Source: Fallopia convolvulus
Lineage: Eukaryota > Streptophyta > Magnoliopsida > Caryophyllales > Polygonaceae
Direction: 5' to 3'
NCBI GenBank assembly: GCA_964016875.1
Contig: OZ024721.1
Span: 873,001-937,000 of the forward strand
DNA length: 64,000 nucleotides
Below the pieces are notes generated by a model, which saw nothing but the letters and a program-made list of their open reading frames with translations, made no database searches and was not told where the DNA came from. The first letter of the stretch is position 1; the number at the start of each line of letters is the position of its first letter. Position numbers and translations under genes: made by a program. Below are positions 53,312-62,216 of this stretch, in pieces.

Positions 53312-56300
53312 CTAATAAAAACTAGGAGGCAACCCTTCTGCGTTGTGGTAACTGACGTACCGGGCCATGCGTTCATGAAAGCGAATATCCATCCCATCAA
53401 CGCTATAATGATGATATTGGGTCCAAAGCTTCGCAGAGGTCGGCATGGGGGCTTCATCTACGAGCATAACCTACAATGACAAATTCGTAAATAATATAAT
53501 AAAATTTAGTCCACTATGAAATTTATGTAAGTGTATGACGCATACCGGGACATAGTGGTTCCCTAGATGAGCTATCGCCGCGACACTGTCCCACACAGGA
53601 GTACTTGGAGCTTCACTAGATATCATCGGGAGGCATGTATGAGGACCACGCTCGGATAGTACGACAAGTGCACACTGGAATCTAGTAGCAAACGCCAATC
53701 CGACTGTTGGCGTCTCCATCCAGTAGTAGTCTGTACTGACTTGATTGATCAAATCATCAATATGCGTAATATAAGGATATAAGCGTGCATACGTCTCGTA
53801 ATGGGTCCTCAACTCCAAATCCAACTCCTCTCGCATCCTCCTCCAACAATCCTGCCCCCACCCAACAAGACAAGCGAGTGCCCTATACCCGCAATTACCG
53901 TCTCCTAGGACATCAGGAGCGCTGACAATGAATCGCCTCATGAATTGGGGTACATGGACACCGAGATCAACTTCAATGTGACCTCTTTCTTCAACCGTCG
54001 GACGATATACATCTTCTCCCTCCTGCTCCTCCTCCTCCTCCTCCTCCTCCTCCTTTGGAACATGGCTAAGTGCGACCCCAGGCATAGAACGAGTGCCTTT
54101 CCCGCGCTGTTGAAGATGCTCCAGCCTAGTCAAGTCTCTTGGTTGAACCTTTGAGTTCTTCCTTGGCCTACCCTTCTTCTTCCTATTGCGAGATGGCTCC
54201 ACCACATCCCCCTCCTCAGGATAATTGAGGTTCAAGTATTTTCGACCAACCACGTGTTTGACAGTAGAATCAATCTTGCCTTCATAGAAGTCTTGTATCA
54301 TCCTCGTCCAAATCTCGTCAGTTGGATTTAGGGCTGTGGGGGCCACCTGTTCATCTACTCCCCTTTGGCCTTCCCACACCAATTGTTTCCAGAAATCATG
54401 AATCATTGAAAGTTGAATAGGCTTGCATTCATTGATACAAGCTTGGACTTGGTGAGGGCATGGTAGTCCACGGGCGGTTGTCCACCACGCATCGTCGCAT
54501 ATCTGACGGAAAGGCCTGTTCGGGTCAAATATAGCGCGGACATGGGCAAACAACTCTCCGATACAATTGTTGGAAACCTTCCCTGGAAGACGAGAGAAGA
54601 CAGTTTTGAGTGGCTCGTCCATATGTTTGATGGACAACGGTTCACTGGTACGGTCTCGTTCCATCTCTCCTAATAGTGTGCACCTGAATGTTCACCATGG
54701 CGTGCATCTTTCTCAAGACCGTGCTGAACCCCCCAACAGAAGACTCCAAATAATCCTTCAACACAGAGTGTTGGGACTCGACCCTGATAAATATTTCGTT
54801 AATTTAGTACCAATAGCTAATATTTGTGTTTAAGAGTTTTCTAATAAGGAAAATTGATTAGCGTACCTGTTTGTGGTCCTTGTAAACAAATGTAGACAAT
54901 GATCAGTGTAGGCTCTAACAATGTGATCACGCCAACGAGTAAGCCAGCTCCTCTGGAGGTACGCTAACAACAACGGATTGAGCGGATTTTGTACTCCAAT
55001 CTCACCAATCCGCAATAGACGAAGTCGGGCCTCATACTCTGCTACTGTCGTTGAGCAAAATAGCTCCCATGCTTTGTTTCCAAACCACTCCGCAGTCCCC
55101 TCAGAAAACCCGTTCGCCAAAGCGTACGCCTTGCAATTCCTCTTGATATGCACCCAACACAATAGGTGCTTGGCGTTGGGAAACATGACCGCAACGGCGT
55201 TAACCTCGGCAATATCCCGATCTGTGACAACAACTTCTGGCATTTTTCCAACCATTTCGAACACCTCCCGCAACTGATATAACACCCATTCGTAGTGATC
55301 TTGGGTCTCTCTTGCCATAAATGCAAACCCAATACAAAAAGTGTGCCCGGTGCAAGTAAATCCTACCATCTCACTCAAAGGCATGTTATACCTGAAATGT
55401 TAATTAATCTGAATAAGTTAACGTGCAAAACTTAAATTTCAAGTAAAAACGCTTTTATTATAATTACTTACATGTTGGTTTTGTATGTCGCATCCATGAT
55501 CACAACATACGGAAACAACTTCAGCAGATTCAACGATTTGGGATGGGCAAAGAAAAAGTCTATTATCTCGTTGCTTCCTTCCTCGGCTCGATAATTCAGA
55601 TAATAGCCATTTGACTTTAAGAAATGGAGTGAGAATTGAGTTACATTCATTGAGCTCATCTCTTTCTTCAATACATCGTGCCGAAAAGTGTACAACTGTC
55701 TCATCGAAGTTGTGATGTCCGGTCACTTTTCACGCAAGTATGTCATAACAAACTTCGGGGCACCATGTGAGAGGGTTAATATCCTTGCATCCTCCTTTTA
55801 CTCATCAGTTAAGCGGCCGGCAAAAGGATATCCCTCCAGACCAGTGGAAAGGTCGTGGTTGTGGCGACCGGATTTCACGCTTAGCCGCCAATGATGGGTC
55901 CTCCTGTCCCGTTGGCCAACCAATTCGAACGGGCAGCCCATCTTCCTGCTACGTGGTTTTTCCTTTAGATCATCACCAACTTGTAGGGTCGGCATATTAA
56001 CACCGGATTTGCCCTTCTTCTTTGGCTTGTACTCACCGGCCAACACACATGCTAAAAGGACCTTCGTTTCCCATGAGTTCTTAATTGTCAACACCATGTT
56101 CAAATTACGTCCTACTTCTCTAGCCCATTTTAGCATATGATTCCGTTCCGACCACTCATTATCAGTCACAAAATAGGTAGAAAAATCGGGAAACTGGAAA
56201 CAATTATGACAAATACTTCATTAATTAATTCGATTATAAACTCCCAAATTCAACACAATATGAGAAATTAAAACGAAAATTTTGCACTAACACAACTAAC

Positions 56301-56626
56301 TTAACAATTATAACAACTATAAAATATGATTAGTTATAACAACCCTAAAAAATGATTGCTTATAATAAAAATAATAATTTAATAAATGATCGATTACATA
56401 CCGCTTCTTCGTTTTGATGCAAAACCTCATCGTTTTGATGTCCACTATAAGGAATTCCTTCTAAACCGCCATATTGATCGTCGCTCACATTCACCGGATT
56501 TGAACTAGAATAGCCATGTCCACCGTAAGGAATTCCTTGAAAACCGCCATATTGATCGTCGTTCACATTTACCGGATTTGAACTAGAATAGTCCTGCCCT
56601 TCGTTGAATGGCCAAAAACCCGACAT
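53312..56626 (-). pseudogene. MULE transposase fused to an OTU cysteine-protease domain, disabled
   Basis: Minus-strand exons 56626-56402, 56193-55472, 55391-54867, 54783-53546 and 53470-53312 would give about 956 residues. In order: two copies of a 26-residue N-terminal repeat (YSSSNPVNV, DQYGG); a FAR1/WRKY-GCM1-like zinc finger (MGCPFEL ... GRHNHDL); the MULE DDE core (PYVVIMDATYKTN; PEVVVTDRDIAEVNA, with HLLCWVHIKRNC); a linker with a basic GRPRKNSK patch and a long Glu run; and an OTU domain with DGNCGYRAL and the histidine motif LGNHYVPV. The reading frame is broken by an in-frame TAA (55800-55798), an in-frame TGA (55725-55723) and a frame change near 54690-54665 consistent with loss of two bases. 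The domain order is clear, but this copy cannot encode a full transposase. The OTU exons themselves are open. Confidence 0.85.
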
Positions 56627-56746
56627 TATTTTGGTAGAGGTAGTTTTGGGGACGAATTTGAGAGTTTTTTTCTTGTTACCGCGTTCCGACCTCGCCTCAT
56701 TGCTCGGTATAAATAGCCGCGGTATTTTTTTTTACTGAGGGCAAGG

Positions 56747-56894
56747 GAGCGGCAGCGGCCACCGCTGCCGCTCTATGCAATAATTTTTTTTTTTTAAAAG
56801 GCAGCGGCAGCGGCCACCGCTGCCGCTGCCATAATAACGACAATTTTTTTTTGTTTTTTAATGGGCAGCGGCAGCGGCCACCGCTGCCGCTGCC
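56747..56894. repeat. Three GC-rich hairpins in the MULE right terminal region
   Basis: Hairpins at 56747-56773 (12-bp arms), 56800-56830 and 56864-56894 (14-bp arms each) all have the form GGCAGCGG / CCA loop / CCGCTGCC. Spacers of runs of T and A separate them. They lie between the transposase start and the right terminal inverted repeat. Confidence 0.9.
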
Positions 56895-57039
56895 TTTTAT
56901 TCAATTTTTTTTTTAAATTTGGAGCGGTAGGGCACATCGCTGCTAAAAAGCCGGTGCGCCCTACAACTCTGACCGGGGCGCAATTACTCGGCTAACTAAA
57001 ACCCTATAAATAAATTGATAAGCCCTATTCAAAAATTTA

Positions 57040-57110
57040 ATCAATCCTACATCATCATCATCATTATTGACCTAACGAGGCTCCGCTATAGCAGAATCTG
57101 GGGGGTCAAG
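57040..57110 (+). repeat. SINE-like fragment (copy 1)
   Basis: (ATC)n followed by GAGGCTCCGCTATAGCAGAA and TCTGGGGGGTCAAG. A longer copy of the same motif lies inverted at 62470-62590. Confidence 0.5.
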
Positions 57111-57904
57111 TTAGAATGCACTAAAATTGATATAGGACTAAATCCATCTCAAAAACAGCATATAAAACCAATGAGCATGAGGATGCGCCCGTTAATTAAT
57201 CTTACATATAAGAAATCAATCTATGCCTTTAGGGCATAAGTTAGAAAATAATGAATTTTAGTATTTTACCTTGCCCTAATCATAAAACAAATGCCCTACA
57301 AATATCAAACGTACTAATTGACTATAATTCGATGCAACTCAATTGTATTATTAAAACTTCAAATTCAATACTTACACAGAAGACGAAACACATGATACAT
57401 ATAAAACAAGATTGAATCTTGAAAGGTAAAAGAAGACAACTAACCAATTTCGCTGTCCAAATTTAGTTTTCTGCGTTTGCTGTTGGACTCTGGTATAATC
57501 TCTAAACGGAGGTCTCGATCGGAGAAATCGGAATCAAACTCGAATTGTATGAAATTTTTTTTTTGGTAGAAGGAGAGGCCGGAGGGCGAGTACTGTATGG
57601 AAATTAATTCGTAGAAGTAAAAACGTAAATTTACCAGGGTTTTTATTTTGTACGTAAATTTTACCACGGTATGATTTGCAGAGGGCCCAAATTCTAAATT
57701 TCTATTTTTATTCACTTAATCTGGAAATATATTTTTGATTATTATAAATTTGGATAAGATTTTATATGTTCGTTTACAAAATTTTAAGCAAAAACATCAT
57801 AAATTAAAATTAAATAATTTTTCAATTCTTCCAAAATAGAGAAATTATAGACAATTACCAACAAGTGTAATTTCTGTAGGCTTAGCTTCCCATATTTAGT
57901 CAAA

Positions 57905-58068
57905 CGATTTTTCTAACCTATGCCTCAAGGAAATAGGTTAAAGCACTTGAAATGGAAAGATTTTGTTGATTTTTATTATATAGGGTAATTTAATTTTTTC
58001 TAATAGGGTTCATTTATTTCCATATAGGCTTTTAGTTTCTTAAATTAGGGCATAGGTTAGAAAGACCG
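57905..58068. mobile_element. Mutator-type MITE, 164 bp (copy 2)
   Basis: Same element as 36336-36511: CGATTTTTCTAACCTATGCC start, inverted GGCATAGGTTAGAAAGACCG end and a near-identical interior (CACTTGAAATGGAAAGATTT). Flanks TTAGTCAAA (57896-57904) and TTAATCAAA (58069-58077) match at 8 of 9. Confidence 0.85.
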
Positions 58069-58130
58069 TTAATCAAACAAGCATTATAATTGTCAAAAAT
58101 TTTAGACTAAAAGAAATATATATATATATA

Positions 58131-58445
58131 CATTCTACGAACAATAAATTACATATATTAAAGTTTATATTATATTTTTATTTATTTATTAATTAATATC
58201 CTATTTATAATGTTTATAATATATCGAATCATAGTCGTACATGGTACGGCGGGTAAAACTAGTTATATATATGTGCGTGTGTGTATATATATATATTATA
58301 AACATAATATATATATGTGTGTGCGGGTAAAACATGTACGACTATGATTCGATATATTATAAACATTATAAATAGGATATTAATTAATAAATGAATAAAA
58401 ATATAATATAAAATTTAATATATGTAATTTATTGTTCGTAGAATG
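58131..58445. repeat. Long inverted repeat (113-bp arms) with Helitron-like terminus
   Basis: Left arm 58131-58243 and right arm 58333-58445 are nearly perfect inverted copies (CATTCTACGAACAATAAATT ... CATAGTCGTACATG). The 89-bp centre contains the hairpin CGTACATGGTACG followed by GCGGGTAAAACTAG and T, like a Helitron 3' end, plus a TG/TA repeat. The structure may be two inverted copies of one element. Confidence 0.75.
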
Positions 58446-58559
58446 TATATAATTTTTTAATCAAATATTATATTCTTCATATTTTATTACTTTTTATGTA
58501 AGTAAATTTAGAGTTTATCAAATATTTCAATATATCTATTAAATATTTTATTGTCCATT

Positions 58560-59272
58560 TTTATTAATTTTAAAAATTATAAATATTTATCATTAATTTT
58601 TTTATAAAAGAAAATCACTATATTTTTATAAATAAATTCTTCAAAAGATATGTGCTAAAATATTTATATTTATTTTGAAATATTTTATCTTTAATTTTAA
58701 ATACTTGTATAAGGAAGTTTTTAAAAAATAGTGTTATACTAAATAGATATTTGTTTGATGTTAGAGATAAATTTAAATAGTTAAAAAGAATTTAATATAA
58801 AGAAGTTATAATAATAGAAATAAAAATTAATTTTTTAAATATGAGGTGGGGCTAGAAGTAGCTTGAAAATGTACAACTTTAATATATAGTTATAGATATT
58901 ACCTATTTTTATTATTTTTAAACATTATAAGTATTTATCATTAATTTTTTTATTATAACAGAAAAAAATATATGGATAAATAATTTCGTGAAAAGATATC
59001 ATGCTAAAAGATAAAAGATATTTATACTTATTTAAAAATATTTTAAATTTGTTATCTTTAATTTTAAATATTTGTATAAGGAAGTTTTCAAAAGATATTG
59101 TTATACTAAATAGATAGTTGTTTGATGTTGAAGATAGATTTAAATAGTTAAAGAAAAATTTAATAGAAAAAAGTTAAAATATTAGAAATAAAAATTAATT
59201 TTGTAAATATGAGATGGGGCCAGAATCGTTCTGGTGGCTCGAAAAGGTATAACTTTAATATATAGTTATAGA
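58560..59272 (+). repeat. Tandem duplication of an AT-rich segment, about 350-360 bp per unit
   Basis: Two diverged copies (about 58560-58895 and 58910-59272) share TATTTATCATTAATTTTTTT, CTTGTATAAGGAAGTTTT, ATACTAAATAGATA, TTGTTTGATGTT and TTTAATATATAGTTATAGAT in the same order. No coding sequence. Confidence 0.7.
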
Positions 59273-59496
59273 TTAATCCAAAAAATAAATATATTTATAT
59301 AATATTTTTATTAATTTTATTGTAATTTCAGAATAAACCAATGTTTATATCAATCAATAAATTCATTTTTTTTCAATATTCTGATAACATAAAACTCCAT
59401 ACTAAGTAATGCGAGGCATGATTACAAAAACAATTTGTAAGAATATGAAAATGCTTTTTTTAATGAAAGGGGTTAATTCATTCATATAAGTAAATA

Positions 59497-60352
59497 CTTT
59501 GAAAATAATAGGGCTTGTAAACCCAAATATAGTATATACTGTAAAAAACTATAATGTGAATAATAAAACACCTAAAATTATACTTAATGAACTGCATCAA
59601 CAACTAGGAAATCAAGAGTTTGTTGTGTTGGCAGTAATATGGTGGTGCATATGGTACCAACGGAACAAACTAGTGTTCCAACAAGCACCAAATGACTTCA
59701 TAGCAGACTTACCCTTGTATATCCGAACACAATTACAAAATTGGAAACAAGCAAGAACTTGGATAGAAGATGAAGAGCAAATCCATAAAATTGTTCATAA
59801 TAGAAAGAAAAGCCAACAAAAAACAACAACTTGGAAGAAACCAAGAAACAACATCATGAAAATTAACTTTGATGGATCCAGGCTCTCGAATGGACAAGCA
59901 TATGGAGGATCAATTATTCGAGATCATCTTGGAGGCGTAATAGCGATAACAACAAACTGTTATGGGAAGATATCGACACTTAAAGCTGAAGCTCTAGCAC
60001 TAAGAGATAGTATAAAACTAGCAAAACGAAATGGCCACATGAATATAGAAATTGAGGGAGATAATTTGCAAGTGATCAAAGCGGCCCAGGGCCTCCCTAA
60101 TTGCCCTTGGGAAATTGAAATGATAATCTCTGACGTCCTTGTATACCTACAAGGATTTCAGTTGACCAAAATCTCACATGTCAACAGGGCTTGCAATACT
60201 GTGGCTGACAAAATTGCCAAATTGAGCCACAGTCTCCCTGTTGACGTTATTAGGAACCATCCAAAACTTCTTGTTCTCATCCGTCAGGATGCTCTAGGAC
60301 GTCCTCCCTGAGGGGAGAGTCTCCTAATCCTTACCTAATTCAAAAAAAAAAA
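59497..60352 (+). mobile_element. 5'-truncated LINE with RNase H ORF and 13-bp target duplication
   Basis: An 856-bp insert ending in A(11), flanked by ATATAAGTAAATA at 59484-59496 and 60353-60365. One frame is open from the truncation point to a stop at 60311 (270 codons). It contains VIWWCIWYQRNKLVFQ and a plant-type RNase H domain with its acidic residues in INFDGS, KAEALALRDS, EIEGDNLQV and NTVADKIAK. Everything upstream (reverse transcriptase, endonuclease, ORF1) is missing. The perfect duplication and intact frame indicate a relatively recent insertion. Confidence 0.9.
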
Positions 60353-60414
60353 ATATAAGTAAATAATTACAAAAGTTTAATCTAGGTGAACCTAGATATT
60401 ACAAGGAATTTCTA

Positions 60415-61260
60415 GGCCTATCCTAACAAATCATTTTCTAGTTTCTCTATTACAATTCCTCCATCTTGCCTTAACACTATTTCTAATGTGATTTATCACA
60501 ATTCTAGTGCACTCCTCCCCTTCACAACTCTCACATTGGAAGATCTTTCTATTCCTTACAATCCAAACATAGTACATCACGACGCTATGACAAGCAACCC
60601 ACAAGTTAAATATGAAGCCTCTTCTTCTGGTTATGTTATTTAAAGCTCCTGTCCAGCCTTCAATAGAGTAATGCCTTCGCCCTATTTTTGGCCATGCCAG
60701 CACCTTGTTAAGCACTTCTTTGGAAAACCTGCACTTGAACCATATGTGGTCCCAAGTCTCTTAGAAGTTGTCATTGCACAGTTCACATCTATCCTCCTGT
60801 AAAACACCCATGTCTTTCAGTCTGTCCTTGGTGAGCACTCCTCTTTTGATTATCATCTACGAAGTGAAAGATACTCTTGGGGTATTAATGCCTCCCCAGA
60901 TCCACTTACACCACTCTTCTGTTATCCCTCTACTTCTTCTACTATCATAGACAGTTCTCTAGTCATATCTGCCTCTTCTAGTCATAATGATCACAGGATT
61001 GCCTGCACCTTCTAAGGATTCCTTGATCTCATCTCTAATTTTTAGCAAGGCTTTCCATAGAGCACTCAAGGTAGACTTGCATTCTGTCTCCCAAAAAGAC
61101 CCTCCTCTGAGGTTAACAACATTTGCCCAGGCTTTCCATATAGAATTAGAATCTGCCAGAATATCATATATCAACTCTGAGAAGCTTACCTTGTTCCAAG
61201 ATAGGATCTCCTTAAACCCCACACCTCCCTCATCTTTAGGTCTGCACAAATTCTTCCAAG
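60415..61260 (-). mobile_element. Second LINE C-terminal fragment, opposite orientation
   Basis: The minus strand encodes the region after the reverse transcriptase: NLCRPKDEGGVGFKEILSWN, then LTKDRLKDMGVLQEDRCELC (start of a zf-RVT) and VMYYVWIVRNRKIFQCE. A TAA at 60763-60761 interrupts the frame within the zf-RVT (CELCNDNF, stop, ETWDHIWFKC). The fragment is degenerate and lacks a clear tail or target duplication. Confidence 0.8.
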
Positions 61261-61329
61261 CAATTGGTGCTTTTCTTCCTTCTGCACACCCCGAAAATGC
61301 TTTTGCTAAAACAAAAGAAGCCTAAAGTT

Positions 61330-61570
61330 CAATTGTATGCGTCAGTTGTCCTTGTTGCACACCCCGAAATTGAGTTGACCATTTTGTCAAGCATTTTTTT
61401 AGTGCTTACTCACTTCGAGCCTAAATTATTTTTTGGTCTTCTGTTTTGGTTGTTTGTTTCCTCTTGCTTGATCTTTTAGTTTTTTTTGTATGTCTCTTCC
61501 TTGCCGGTCTTGACTGCCGCCTCGTACGACCTCTCGGTTTACTTGACAAAAGGGTTGAATTTTATTCCAG
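61330..61570 (+). repeat. Dispersed repeat related to a LINE 3' end (copy C)
   Basis: GCGTCAGTTGTCC, TTGCACACCCCGA, AGTGCTTACTCACTTCGAGCC and CCTCTCGGTTTACTTGACA align in order with 12960-13330 and 35265-35652. A partial extra copy of GCACACCCCGAAA occurs at 61284. Confidence 0.5.
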
Positions 61571-62216
61571 GATGGTAACCAAATACATATTTTCACGAAT
61601 CAAATCCAATACCTCATTTCACCCCCCAATGGTTTTCACAACTTTTGGCCGAGCTTATTACCAACTTTAACAGATTATACATGGCTGATATGTTATTCTT
61701 TTTTATGCATGATTTGGTAAAGTATTTATGTAATCTTATGTTCAACACTCTTTTTTGAGAACATACTCAACACCCTAAACTAAAACATCTACACATACAC
61801 CCTTCATCCACAAAAACATAGCCTTGTACTAGGATATAGCATCGCTTGGAATAACTAAAAACATGTGTATTGTAGCAAAACGAGTCAAACGACAAGGCGG
61901 TTTACTGGTTCATCAAATACAAATGACCCAGAAATCTGAACTCATTCCTCCGGTCCATTTTGTCTTTCTTCCTCAATTGTATTCAACAAGAGACAGCCCT
62001 ACTTGAGATGTTCGACGCAAGTCATACATGTGGACAAGATGATCCATTCATTTTCGGCATCCAATGACATTTTTGACAAAGACAATGTCATAAGAAAGAT
62101 TACACTCGTATCAATAGCCAAGCTTCTCCAATCAAAGATCACATAGCAAACACTGAGTTATAAACCACAGTCAAGAAATCGAGTGCAGTGTGTATGGCTA
62201 ACGACAGACCTTGTCA
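61571..62216. other. 3' flank of the small membrane-protein gene
   Basis: No gene recognised. Probably includes the 3' UTR of the minus-strand gene that ends at 62217. Confidence 0.4.

Larger units (their letters stand above)
49035..56993. mobile_element. Complete MULE (7.96 kb) with PMD gene and OTU-fused transposase
   Basis: Long terminal inverted repeats of about 75 bp: GCGCCCCGCTCAGAGGTGTA on the left against GCGCCCCGGTCAGAGTTGTA reverse-complemented from the right, then a shared GCCCTACCGCT stretch. An identical 8-mer AACTAAAA flanks both sides (49027-49034 and 56994-57001); extended to 9 bp it has one mismatch, as expected for an old Mutator-type duplication. Inside are two convergent genes, a plus-strand plant-mobile-domain gene and a minus-strand MULE transposase with a C-terminal OTU domain. 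A telomere-like array lies between them and GC-rich hairpins lie near both ends. It sits in intron 1 of the minus-strand BTB gene. Confidence 0.88.
46264..57715 (-). pseudogene. BTB/POZ-BACK gene of the LRB/POB1 type, frameshifted and split by a MULE
   Basis: LRB/POB1 proteins are nuclear BTB substrate adaptors for CUL3 ubiquitin ligases. Minus-strand exons are: exon 1 ending at 57445 (with FEFDSDFSDRDLRLEIIPE and SKRRKL), 48642-48527 (VKTWRISSHILAPKSPFFYK), 48036-47973 (LLKNGMRESHEKHFTLRI), 47871-47604 (EEAPLMDLLNFMYNYTLS, DVLIVADKFEVTSCMNYC) and 47036-46264 (SDDLQVKSEDDVYDFILEWA and a C-terminal PHR/MATH-like block). All junctions keep phase. In the last exon, GGG at 46984-46982 has one G too many: the frame reads PLAPIEVVLG and then stops, while SDDLQVKSED continues in the next frame. 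Exon 1 is open back to an ATG at 57715, but no conserved start is seen and ten A's precede FEFDSDF. Intron 1 contains the entire 7.96-kb MULE. Either a recent pseudogene or a single-base sequence error. Confidence 0.75.

Noticed and set aside
55439..55726. 95-codon minus-strand frame overlapping the transposase
   Set aside because: Out of frame with the conserved MULE core (YVVIMDATYKTN), hence a shadow frame.
59499..60311. Independent RNase H gene
   Set aside because: Poly(A) tail and 13-bp target duplication show it is the 3' part of a LINE insertion; the apparent start is only the truncation point.
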